Shown one piece after another: positions 1 through 4,921 of a DNA stretch of 5,444 nucleotides (positions are counted from its first letter, which is position 1; every line of letters begins with the position of its first letter). Location of the stretch: assembly GCA_946480485.1 (NCBI GenBank), contig CAMLJW010000369.1, forward strand, positions 1 through 5,444, given 5' to 3'. A program made the position numbers and the translations under genes. A model generated the notes under the pieces. The model did not search any database and was not told where the DNA came from. It worked only from the letters and a program-made list of their open reading frames with translations. The stretch is from an uncultured Streptomyces sp. (lineage in GTDB: Bacteria; Actinomycetota; Actinomycetes; Streptomycetales; Streptomycetaceae).

Positions 1-15
1 GGTGGTACGCGCCAT
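1..15 (-). CDS. Start of an unidentified gene, cut by the window edge
   Basis: Only the first five codons are in the window (Met-Ala-Arg-Thr-Thr). The ATG lies two bases after the TGA of the 58-aa gene. An AAGGA Shine-Dalgarno sits nine bases upstream inside that gene, so this is probably the next member of the leftward operon. Nothing can be said about its product. Confidence 0.55.
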
Positions 16-17
16 GG

Positions 18-194
18 TCAGGTGTCCTTGCTGGTTTTGGTGTTGAGGCCGAGGGCGTCAAGGAGGAGGCGGAGGTCGTCGCGGCTGCGCGCGTGTTTCA
101 GGACGAGGCGGGAGGCGGCGGCGCGCTGGGCGGGGGTGGTTTCGCGGGCGGCGGTAACGAGGCGGTCGTTGCCTCGGTTGCGCCCGGCGCTCAC
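18..194 (-). CDS. 58-aa helical protein of unknown function
   Basis: A short GTG-started gene whose start overlaps the stop of the upstream gene by four bases (GTGA). A strong AGGAG Shine-Dalgarno six bases upstream supports this start. The protein is basic and Ala/Arg/Leu-rich. Residues 20-35 (TPAQRAAASRLVLKHA) and 38-50 look like two amphipathic helices ending in LLLDALGL. Small proteins with this general pattern are familiar from Streptomyces accessory regions but I know of no assigned function. Its position in a chain of overlapping early genes suggests an accessory role in the mobile element. Third-codon positions are nearly all G or C, which supports real coding. Confidence 0.72.
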   Translation of the reverse strand: MSAGRNRGNDRLVTAARETTPAQRAAASRLVLKHARSRDDLRLLLDALGLNTKTSKDT

Positions 195-379
195 CGTCGG
201 CTCCTGTGCGCGAGGTGGAGGCGCAGCTGGGCGTAGCTGTGGCGGATCCGCTGGGGGAGGTGCGGGCGGTGCATGCGGGCGGCGGCGCGGCTGGCGGCCA
301 GGGGGACGTCGAGCCAGCCGAGGAGGAGCGCGGCGGCGAGCGTGCAGAGCGCGGCGAACACCCAGTCAAGGCCGGTCAC
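191..379 (-). CDS. 62-aa mini-protein with one predicted membrane helix
   Basis: GTG-started gene overlapping the preceding gene by four bases (GTGA at 376-379) and the following gene by four (191-194). No good Shine-Dalgarno is seen, so translation is probably coupled to the upstream gene. Residues 5-29 form one hydrophobic segment (start DWVFAALCTLAAALLLGWLD), followed by a basic tail rich in Arg and His (residues 31-62). This suggests an inner-membrane protein with N-out/C-in topology by the positive-inside rule. Function is unknown. Small one-TM proteins are common in actinophage and integrative-element early operons. A longer in-frame reading upstream to 535 exists but lies wholly inside the 376-807 gene and looks like a shadow. 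Confidence 0.68.
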   Translation of the reverse strand: MTGLDWVFAALCTLAAALLLGWLDVPLAASRAAARMHRPHLPQRIRHSYAQLRLHLAHRSRR

Positions 380-807
380 TCGTCGGCGTCCGGGTCGTAC
401 CTGGAGGCGACCTCCAGGGCAGTCACGACGTAGCCGGTCTCGAACTCCTCGCCACCGACGAAGGCGGTCATCTCGGCGACGCCGTCCTCTTCGTCCTCGA
501 TCCAGTCGAAGGTGAGGTGCTCGAACTTGGCCCACGAGCGGCGCTCTTCGACCTCACAGTGCTCTCGGGCGGCGGCGGCCGTGGTGTACAGGCCCATGAC
601 GATCGAGTCGTGCTCGGCCCGGAACACCGTCAGTGGCGGCCCCTCGGAATGCGGGTGGTCGGGGCACGGCTTGCCAGTCGAGAGTGCACGCCCGCACGAA
701 GCCTTAGCGGTCAGCGCGTAGGCGATCGGCTCCTCGTCGGCCGAACGCTCGTGCCCGGCAACCAGCTCGGCCGCCGCCTCCGCCGAGTTCACGCGCTTCG
801 CGTTCAC
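376..807 (-). CDS. 143-aa acidic protein of unknown function with a Cys/His cluster
   Basis: GTG-started gene that overlaps its upstream neighbour by four bases (GTGA at 804-807). The Shine-Dalgarno is weak, so it is probably read by translational coupling. The N-terminal 35 residues are Ala-rich and helical. A cluster follows at C38, C48, H51 and H53 (the CPDHPH stretch is at 48-53), with another Cys at 84. The rest (about 58-135) looks like a small mixed alpha/beta fold with an alternating beta-like stretch EMTAFVGGEEFETGYVVTAL, and the C-terminus is acidic (DPDADE). I do not recognise a family with confidence. The Cys/His spacing could bind a metal ion, but this is only inference. Its position suggests an early accessory gene of a prophage or integrative element. 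Confidence 0.8.
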   Translation of the reverse strand: MNAKRVNSAEAAAELVAGHERSADEEPIAYALTAKASCGRALSTGKPCPDHPHSEGPPLTVFRAEHDSIVMGLYTTAAAAREHCEVEERRSWAKFEHLTFDWIEDEEDGVAEMTAFVGGEEFETGYVVTALEVASRYDPDADE

Positions 808-1115
808 TCGTCTTCACCGCCGTCGCGCTCCGCCTTCAGACGGGCAATCTCCTTGCGGGCTGCGGCGAGTTCGTCCTCGGCGGTGCGGCGACGCTGGGCG
901 TCCTCCACCAGCCGGTCGTACCACTGCTGCACGCCACGCAGAATCGAGGCCGCGAGCTTCACCTGCTCGTCGACCGTCATGTCGGCCTTCATCTGCAGGT
1001 TGATGGAGCCGCAGCGGCCTCCGTCGGGCTGCACGTACAGGACGGGGTGCGGCACGCCCGAGCCGTGTGTGCTGGCGTTCGCCTCAAGGAAGAACGTTGC
1101 GTTGAAGCCGCTCAT
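804..1115 (-). CDS. 103-aa protein with C-terminal coiled coil, unknown function
   Basis: ATG start with a GAGGA Shine-Dalgarno nine bases upstream. The ATG also overlaps a TGA (ATGA, 1112-1115) closing a short upstream reading frame. Residues 1-42 look like a beta-rich segment (ATFFLEANAS, HPVLYVQPDGG, GSINLQMKA). Residues 48-64 form a helix, and residues 65-97 are a charged heptad-like helix (RTAEDELAAARKEIARLKAE) typical of a coiled coil. This suggests oligomerisation or partner binding. No catalytic motif is visible. Proteins of this design occur in Streptomyces phages and integrative elements as hypothetical proteins, so I give no function. It overlaps the next gene by four bases. Confidence 0.78.
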   Translation of the reverse strand: MSGFNATFFLEANASTHGSGVPHPVLYVQPDGGRCGSINLQMKADMTVDEQVKLAASILRGVQQWYDRLVEDAQRRRTAEDELAAARKEIARLKAERDGGEDE

Positions 1116-1165
1116 GCCGCCACGTCCTCGGTGTTGCAGGCGGGTTGGGTAGTCTCAGTGGTCAC
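1112..1165 (-). CDS. Possible 17-codon mini-ORF coupled to the downstream gene
   Basis: A GTG with an AGAGG Shine-Dalgarno five bases upstream opens a 17-residue frame (VTTETTQPACNTEDVAA). Its TGA overlaps the ATG of the 103-aa gene in the same ATGA arrangement used throughout this operon. It occupies the only sizeable gap in the operon (1116-1255). The frame is open upstream as far as the stop of the HTH gene at 1256-1258, but has no other ATG or GTG. It could be a translation-coupling leader, a tiny protein, or chance. Confidence 0.35.
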   Translation of the reverse strand: MTTETTQPACNTEDVAA

Positions 1166-1255
1166 GGTGACCTCTGCTTTCTCTGCGGTAGGGGCGCCGG
1201 TCGGGGGTCGCTCAGGCCGGGAAGTCAGGGCGGCCCTTCGGCGCGTCCGGGTGGG

Positions 1256-1543
1256 TCAGGTGTGCGCGGGCTTCCGGCGCGTCCGCGGCAGGAGCGCCTC
1301 CGCCGGCCGGTGCTCGACGGTGCGGCCGCGGTGAGAGGGGCGGTCTCCGGCCATCTGCTCGGCCTCGAACTCCAGGACCTGGGCGAGGGGGAACAGCACC
1401 TTCACGCCGCGCTTGAATCCCTTCGGCGCCTTGCCGCGGTGGCGGGCGATGTAGATGGCGCCGGGCGTGGTCTTCCAGCGCTTGGCCAGCTGGGCGACGT
1501 CGAGGTGGGTGGAGTCGTCGCGCTCACTCGGGGGGGTCTTCAT
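1256..1543 (-). CDS. Excisionase-like helix-turn-helix DNA-binding protein
   Basis: Residues 14-62 (from LDVAQLAKRWKTTPGAIYIA through FPLAQVLEFEAEQ) match the layout of small MerR/excisionase-type winged HTH domains. A first helix leads to a turn and recognition helix (TTPGAIYIARHRGK), then a basic wing (GFKRGVKVLFP), then a helix in the position of the usual DIDAWL-like segment. Residues 67-95 form a basic, probably disordered tail. In integrative elements such proteins act as recombination directionality factors or as activators of early genes. Which applies here is inference, made plausible by the tyrosine integrase nearby. I choose the ATG at 1543 over the GTG just before it, because the AGAGG Shine-Dalgarno is then six bases away. 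Its first 20 bases overlap the end of the XRE gene. Confidence 0.8.
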   Translation of the reverse strand: MKTPPSERDDSTHLDVAQLAKRWKTTPGAIYIARHRGKAPKGFKRGVKVLFPLAQVLEFEAEQMAGDRPSHRGRTVEHRPAEALLPRTRRKPAHT

Positions 1544-1769
1544 CACTTCCCTCTTCTGTGTCGGTGATCTCTGCGATGGCCGCCCGCACTTCGCGCTGCT
1601 GCCGGAGTTCCTCGGCGATGAGTCGCACGACCTGCGGACTGGGGTTGGCCTGGTCTCTTTCGATCCGGGACAGGTACGAGGCGGAGATCCCGATGCGGGT
1701 GGCGAACTCCGTCAGGCCGAAGCCGGACTCCTCGCGACTGCGCCGGATGCTCTGTCCTCGCGCCTTCAC
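1524..1769 (-). CDS. Small XRE-family (Cro/CI-type) transcriptional regulator
   Basis: An 81-residue protein that is nearly all HTH domain. Residues 5-58 follow the XRE pattern, with the core HTH at 19-38 (LTEFATRIGISASYLSRIER) followed by the usual ANPSPQVVRLIAEEL helix. The tail is short and acidic (TEEGSDEDPPE). It is the first gene of the leftward operon and diverges from the larger XRE-type gene at 1952. This is the position of a Cro-like antagonist or an early activator/repressor. The GTG at 1769 has no Shine-Dalgarno, but a TAATCT -10 hexamer lies seven bases upstream, so the mRNA is probably leaderless. The stop codon upstream in frame (1791-1793) rules out a longer protein. Repeated GGAAAGAT sites next to its start suggest autoregulation or control by the neighbour. 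Confidence 0.87.
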   Translation of the reverse strand: MKARGQSIRRSREESGFGLTEFATRIGISASYLSRIERDQANPSPQVVRLIAEELRQQREVRAAIAEITDTEEGSDEDPPE

Positions 1770-1772
1770 ACC

Positions 1773-1833
1773 GGAAAGATTAGGAAAGATCTAACATCAA
1801 AGCAAGCCTGGCGCAGGAAAGAAGAGGAAAGAT
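1773..1833 (+). promoter_or_regulatory. Repeated GGAAAGAT motifs, probable operator array
   Basis: Two exact GGAAAGAT copies at 1773-1780 and 1783-1790 are ten bases apart, about one helical turn, and cover the leftward promoter. Two more AGGAAAGA-type copies follow at 1815-1822 and 1825-1832, again ten bases apart; the last continues as GGAAAGAT. Same-face spacing in pairs is what cooperative binding of a repressor would need. One of the divergent XRE-type proteins is the likely ligand. The binding itself is inference. Confidence 0.5.
1777..1805 (-). promoter_or_regulatory. Promoter of the leftward operon, probably leaderless
   Basis: Reading the minus strand, TTGCTT (1805-1800) and TAATCT (1782-1777) are separated by 17 bases. 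These resemble the sigma-70/HrdB-type -35 and -10 boxes. Transcription would begin at about 1769-1771, which is at the GTG codon of the XRE gene, in keeping with the absence of any ribosome binding site. GGAAAGAT repeats overlap the -10 box and the spacer. Confidence 0.55.
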
Positions 1834-1899
1834 GCAGAAAGCCGCAGGTTGAGGCTGCGTGCCGCGAAACCTGTCGCCCGCACAGAACTGATTGGTAAG

Positions 1900-1925
1900 T
1901 TGTTTCCTGTCGTTGCTTCCTGTTG
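1900..1925 (+). repeat. Tandem 13-bp repeat in the divergent control region
   Basis: TTGTTTCCTGTCG (1900-1912) is followed directly by TTGCTTCCTGTTG (1913-1925), 11 of 13 bases identical. On the opposite strand the units read ACAGGAAACAA and ACAGGAAGCAA, so they resemble inverted copies of the AGGAAAGA motifs at 1773-1833. The repeat lies 26 bases upstream of the 1952 start and may be an operator for that gene. Confidence 0.45.
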
Positions 1926-1951
1926 CTTGCACGGACTGGGCGGAGACTGGG

Positions 1952-2506
1952 ATGACTCACCACCCCCACAGGTGGGCTGTGCTTGGCCTCGCGATCCGAG
2001 GGGACCGGGATCGCCAGGGCCTCACCCGCGAACAGCTCGCCGAACGCGTCCGCGCGCGCGGCGGCCAGGTCACCCCTCGCAGCATCGGGAGCCTTGAGGC
2101 CGGCGTCGTCCCGAAGAAGCGGCCCAAGCCCCCCACCCTGGAGCCTGTTGTTGCCGCGCTCGGCTGGCAGGGCGGATGGGCCGACCGCATCCTGGGTGGC
2201 GAGGACCCGAGTGTGGTTCTCCGTAGCGACAGTGCCGAGCCTCGAGCCGAGTCGCCACGCGCCCACCTGCTCGAGCTCGTGCCGACCGTCTACGAATTCA
2301 GCCGGACAGCGGCGAGCCTCGGTGCTCCCGCTGCGATGCGGGATGACTTCGATGCCCTCGTGCAGCGGCTGCTGGAGTCCGCAACCGCAGGCCAGCCGCC
2401 GCGCTCGTCCTACGCGCTGGCCGCCTCGCGCCCGCACGCACCCGCCGAGGGTGTGCCCGCCGACGATGCCGCGCGCATTGACGACGCGATCCGCCGGAAC
2501 GGCTGA
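1952..2506 (+). CDS. XRE-type HTH regulator, candidate element repressor
   Basis: A 184-aa protein. I place the start at ATG 1952, because GGAG lies six bases upstream and the sequence after it begins a normal HTH domain; an upstream GTG at 1892 has no such support and would add a hydrophobic, unrelated stretch. Residues 9-72 follow the XRE/HTH pattern: AIRGDRDRQGLTREQLAERV, then TPRSIGSLEAG as the recognition region, then TLEPVVAALGW. Residues 88-184 are of lower complexity, with a helical part at 103-142 and a Pro/Ala-rich tail. It is transcribed away from the leftward early operon and towards immA-like and integrase genes. This suggests an immunity repressor or master regulator whose C-terminal region might be the protease target. 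That role is inferred from position. Confidence 0.8.
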   Translation: MTHHPHRWAVLGLAIRGDRDRQGLTREQLAERVRARGGQVTPRSIGSLEAGVVPKKRPKPPTLEPVVAALGWQGGWADRILGGEDPSVVLRSDSAEPRAESPRAHLLELVPTVYEFSRTAASLGAPAAMRDDFDALVQRLLESATAGQPPRSSYALAASRPHAPAEGVPADDAARIDDAIRRNG

Positions 2507-2523
2507 CGGCGTACAACCCTTCA

Positions 2524-2555
2524 GACGCAGCGGGGGCCTACACCCTCGCCGCGTC
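2524..2555 (+). terminator. Hairpin after the XRE-type regulator gene
   Basis: Arms at 2524-2536 (GACGCAGCGGGGG) and 2543-2555 (CCCTCGCCGCGTC) pair at 12 of 13 positions, counting one G-T wobble, around a six-base loop. The hairpin starts 18 bases after the TGA. There is no U-tract, which is common for Streptomyces terminators. It would separate this gene from immA/int. Confidence 0.45.
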
Positions 2556-2716
2556 GCCGTGTCTGCAAATCGCCGAGGTTGGTCAGTGCTGCCCGGATTC
2601 GGTAGCCGGCGGAACGAGTTGAAAGATTTCTCTCCGCTTCCTTCCATTACCTCTGAGTGATCAGGTACACATAAACACCCGGCGCGCTTCCCACCCGTCC
2701 GAATCATGGGGGGCGC
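2556..2716 (+). promoter_or_regulatory. Intergenic leader before the protease-integrase pair
   Basis: This AT-richer stretch probably holds the promoter for the immA-like and integrase genes. A TTGAAA (2619-2624) could be a -35 box, but no -10 at the right distance is convincing. GAAAGATTTC (2621-2630) is a small inverted repeat containing the GAAAGAT core found in the operator array. CTGAGTGATCAG (2653-2664) contains a second short inverted repeat. Confidence 0.3.
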
Positions 2717-3169
2717 ATGTCTGTTACGCCGTCGCTACTTTCAGCTGGTCTCGCCTACGCGCCAGCCGTCATCCTCGACGAACTCGGCATCACCATCGTG
2801 CACACGTGGCTACGCGACACTTGGGGTGCCTGGAGCCCGGCCAAACGCGTCGTCGTCGTCGCCTCCGGGCTCAACCCCGTACAGGAAAGATGCGTACTCG
2901 CGCATGAGGTGGAGCACGTTCTCGCCGAAGACACCGGCTGCGGCAACGTGATTGCGATAGTCCGCCAGGAGCGCCGCGCCGATCTCGAAGCGGCCCGTAA
3001 GCTCGTGGCCATCTCGGACCTTGCCCAAGTCGCCCAGTGGACCAACGACCTCCACACCGCGGCGACCGAACTAGGCGTGACGGAACGCCTGCTGCAGGTC
3101 CGCCTCAACGACCTGCGAGGGGAGGGCTGGCCGTGGCAGCAACAGGGTGGATTGAGGATCGCTGGCTGA
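2717..3169 (+). CDS. ImmA/IrrE-family metallo-endopeptidase
   Basis: A 150-aa protein with the zinc-protease signature HEVEH at residues 63-67 (H63, E64 and H67 as ligand, catalytic residue and ligand). An acidic pair follows in QERRADLEAARKLVA (E85, D89), where this family carries its further ligand. The preceding RVVVVASGLNPVQERCVLA is the typical strand-helix leading into the active site. Members of this family cleave XRE-type repressors; ImmA of ICEBs1 cleaves ImmR and IrrE/PprI of Deinococcus cleaves DdrO. Here the likely substrate is one of the two XRE-type proteins encoded to the left. The ATG has a G-rich stretch just upstream but no clear Shine-Dalgarno. The end overlaps the integrase start by 37 bases, so the two are co-transcribed and probably translationally coupled. 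At 150 aa it is complete for the short actinobacterial forms. Confidence 0.88.
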   Translation: MSVTPSLLSAGLAYAPAVILDELGITIVHTWLRDTWGAWSPAKRVVVVASGLNPVQERCVLAHEVEHVLAEDTGCGNVIAIVRQERRADLEAARKLVAISDLAQVAQWTNDLHTAATELGVTERLLQVRLNDLRGEGWPWQQQGGLRIAG

Positions 3170-4386
3170 AGAAGCGCCCCGACCCGATCACCGGGAAGCG
3201 CGAGCGCACCGAGCTGTACGGGACGAAGACCAAGCGGTACCGGGTGTGCGGCATCCCTGGCGTCCGCAAGCGCAGCTTCGCCACGCTGGAGGAGGCCAAG
3301 GACTGGAGAGTCCAGGCCATCGCGGACACGAAGAAGCGGGAGTTCATCGACGACCGCGACGGCGAGATCCTCCTCGGCGACTACATCACCAACGAGTGGT
3401 GGCCAACCTGCGAGTACGACCGGACCACCGCCGAGAGCATGGAAGGCAAGATCCGTCGTCACATCGTGGAGACGTCTCTCGGGCGGACGCCCATGTATCT
3501 GATCGGCGAAGACCGCCTGATCGCCTGGAAGAAAGAACTGGCTGGGCGACGCCTGGCCGACAGCACGAAGGAAGTGCTGTGGACGCACCTCTCCACCATC
3601 TTCAAGTCGGCAGTCGGCAAGCGCATAGCCAAGAACCCGTGCCGGGAGGCGAGCCGGGCCGTGCGGCCGAGGGCGTCAGCGGACACGAAGGCGCGGGCCT
3701 GGACCAGCCAGGAGGCTCGCTCCATCCAGAAGGCCATGCCCGCCCGGTACCAGGTGGTGGCAGACCTCGGTCTTCAGTCCGGCCTGCGCCAGGGCGAAGC
3801 ATTCGCCTTCAGCCCTAACGATGTCGACGAGGCACAGATGGTCCTGCACGTCCGTCGCCAACTCCAGTGGAGCAAGGACGGCAAGACCGCGTACTTCAAG
3901 CTGCCGAAGAATCGCAAGGAGCGCCAGGTCCCGCTGTCGCCGAGGTTCCTCAAGTCCATCGGCGAGTACACGGAAGAGTTCCCCGCGGTCACGGTGACCC
4001 TGCCGTGGGTGGGGCCTGGGAACGCCGGCCGTGCGAACGCGACTGTTCGGCTCCTGGTGGCTACGCGGTGGAAGAACTGCATCCGGCCCGCGGGCTTCAA
4101 CGAGAGGACGATGAAGCCCGCGCTGGCGGCAGCCAACCTGATCCCAGCGCGCCGAGAGGTTGCGTCGTGGGGGTGGGAGCCGTCGCGCGAGATGATGCAC
4201 CACCGATGGCGGCACACGTACGCCAGCGTGCAACTCGGCGCAGGCGAGGACGTGGTGTCGGTGTCGCACTGGCTGGGGCACGCTTCTGTGACCATCACCC
4301 TGGCGACGTACGCACACTTCATGCCCGACAACGGGACGCGCGGTCGAACGGCCGTGGAGGCGTGGCTGGAGCGCGGGGCGACGTAA
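3133..4386 (+). CDS. int: Tyrosine recombinase integrase
   Basis: A 417-aa site-specific recombinase with all the expected parts. Residues 1-75 form a basic N-terminal arm-binding-like domain (VRKRSFATLEEAKDWRVQ). Residues 80-165 are the helical core-binding domain, and about 190-410 the catalytic domain. Catalytic residues are R219 (SGLRQGE), a lysine in the YFKLPKNRKERQVPL hairpin (near 256), H357 and R360 in HRWRHTYAS, H383 in WLGHAS, and the nucleophile Y393 in LATYAHF. I start at GTG 3133, because the AGGGGAGGG Shine-Dalgarno lies six bases upstream; the frame is open further left but that part is a shadow of the protease gene. The length and motif set match phage and AICE integrases of Streptomyces. 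It would insert the element at a chromosomal att site. The stop codon touches a direct repeat that could be part of the att region. Confidence 0.95.
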   Translation: MAATGWIEDRWLKKRPDPITGKRERTELYGTKTKRYRVCGIPGVRKRSFATLEEAKDWRVQAIADTKKREFIDDRDGEILLGDYITNEWWPTCEYDRTTAESMEGKIRRHIVETSLGRTPMYLIGEDRLIAWKKELAGRRLADSTKEVLWTHLSTIFKSAVGKRIAKNPCREASRAVRPRASADTKARAWTSQEARSIQKAMPARYQVVADLGLQSGLRQGEAFAFSPNDVDEAQMVLHVRRQLQWSKDGKTAYFKLPKNRKERQVPLSPRFLKSIGEYTEEFPAVTVTLPWVGPGNAGRANATVRLLVATRWKNCIRPAGFNERTMKPALAAANLIPARREVASWGWEPSREMMHHRWRHTYASVQLGAGEDVVSVSHWLGHASVTITLATYAHFMPDNGTRGRTAVEAWLERGAT

Positions 4387-4406
4387 ACCCCCTGAGAACT
4401 CCCTCG
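4386..4406 (+). repeat. Direct repeat copy 1, att or integrase-site candidate
   Basis: This 21-bp unit begins AACCCCCTGA and ends GAACTCCCTCG, with its first base being the last base of the integrase stop codon. It matches the unit at 4709-4729 at 20 of 21 positions (A versus G at unit position 10). Attachment sites of tyrosine integrases often lie at or just after the int 3' end. No tRNA gene is seen here. Confidence 0.5.
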
Positions 4407-4422
4407 TTGTTTGGGAGACAGC

Positions 4423-4461
4423 AAAGGGGCCGCCACCCGAGGCACGGATGGCGGCCCCTTT
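4423..4461 (+). terminator. Terminator hairpin after the integrase
   Basis: Perfect 13-bp arms, AAAGGGGCCGCCA (4423-4435) and TGGCGGCCCCTTT (4449-4461), enclose a 13-base loop, 36 bases after the integrase stop. The arms run from A-rich to T-rich ends, so the hairpin could also work for transcripts coming from the right. Confidence 0.75.
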
Positions 4462-4661
4462 CGGCAGGTCGAATGCGCAGCTCAGACCCCAGGCTCGAAC
4501 TGTCGCAGCGATCTGAGCAGGACTGGCGATGGGTCCTCGATCAGACTGCTGGGGCGGGGTAGGTCGGGTACTCCACTCCTGGGGGCGGAGCCGACGAAGT
4601 GAGGTGATTGATCAGGCCGTGACCAGGCGCTTCATATCTTTCTCCGTCTTTCTGGGGCTTC

Positions 4662-4708
4662 CGCATCCTTACGATGCGCGCCCCCCTCAGGCCTCCCTCA
4701 GCGAGGCC
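4662..4708. repeat. Pair of small perfect hairpins before direct repeat copy 2
   Basis: CGCATC (4662-4667) pairs with GATGCG (4673-4678) over a five-base loop. GGCCTC (4690-4695) pairs with GAGGCC (4703-4708) over a seven-base loop and ends exactly where direct repeat copy 2 starts. They may be structural parts of a recombination site, or chance in GC-rich DNA. Confidence 0.4.
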
Positions 4709-4729
4709 AACCCCCTGGGAACTCCCTCG
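4709..4729 (+). repeat. Direct repeat copy 2, att or integrase-site candidate
   Basis: Second copy of the 21-bp unit, beginning AACCCCCTGG and ending GAACTCCCTCG, one mismatch from the unit at 4386. The starts are 323 bases apart in the same orientation. Similarity stops abruptly at both ends except for a nearby TTGG. This suggests a conserved protein-binding or crossover unit rather than a general duplication. Confidence 0.5.
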
Positions 4730-4779
4730 AAGTCGCTTGGATAAAGCGCCTCCCGGCAGGGCTCTCGGTGCGAAAATGA

Positions 4780-4818
4780 CGTACCCCCCTGCGCCGCGAG
4801 TTGGCGCAGGGGGGTACG
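4780..4818 (-). terminator. Perfect 16-bp inverted repeat, terminator-like on the minus strand
   Basis: CGTACCCCCCTGCGCC (4780-4795) and GGCGCAGGGGGGTACG (4803-4818) pair perfectly around a seven-base loop. On the minus strand the hairpin is followed by TCATTTTCG, a short T-rich run as in an intrinsic terminator. On the plus strand no such run follows. There is no clear minus-strand gene to its right within this window, so its client is unknown; it may simply insulate the element. Confidence 0.55.
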
Positions 4819-4896
4819 CCCCCGCCTCGGCTGACGCGCTTCCCAACGGCTGGCCGGGCGGGAGTCCCTGATGCGAGGTAACCGCATTCTAACTGT

Positions 4897-4908
4897 GAAC
4901 ATGTGTTC
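4897..4908. promoter_or_regulatory. LexA/SOS-box-like palindrome
   Basis: GAACATGTGTTC has the GAAC-N4-GTTC form of Gram-positive LexA boxes. With flanks it reads GTGAACATGTGTTCGA, 14 of 16 matches to the mycobacterial/actinobacterial form TCGAAC-N4-GTTCGA in one orientation. It lies about 200 bases upstream of the XRE gene at 5097 and just upstream of a TATATC that could be a -10 box. Confidence 0.5.
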
Positions 4909-4921
4909 GATTTCTGCACAC

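Noticed and set aside
22..1152. Long plus-strand open frame (376 codons)
   Set aside because: It is antisense to six well-supported minus-strand genes, is Arg/Ala/Ser-rich and low complexity, and is a typical shadow frame of high-GC coding DNA.
1112..1258. Stop-codon read-through extending the excisionase-like protein to 1112
   Set aside because: The two frames are in phase across the TGA at 1256, but nothing suggests recoding; independent initiation at GTG 1165 with its own Shine-Dalgarno is simpler.
1892..1951. N-terminal extension of the XRE-type protein from GTG 1892
   Set aside because: It lies in the repeat-rich control region and has no Shine-Dalgarno, whereas ATG 1952 has GGAG six bases upstream.
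1766..2707. Long minus-strand open frame (313 codons)
   Set aside because: It runs across the divergent control region and antisense to the XRE-type gene at 1952, and shows no recognisable domain.
2755..3588. Minus-strand open frame (277 codons) opposite the protease and integrase
   Set aside because: Both sense-strand genes carry clear family motifs; this frame shows none and is a shadow.
3676..4445. Overlapping minus-strand frames (213 and 223 codons) opposite the integrase
   Set aside because: They are antisense to the catalytic domain with all active-site residues present; no domain or ribosome binding site is seen.
4541..4846. Minus-strand open frame (101 codons) in the intergenic region
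   Set aside because: It spans the hairpins and direct repeat, is low complexity and has no family resemblance.
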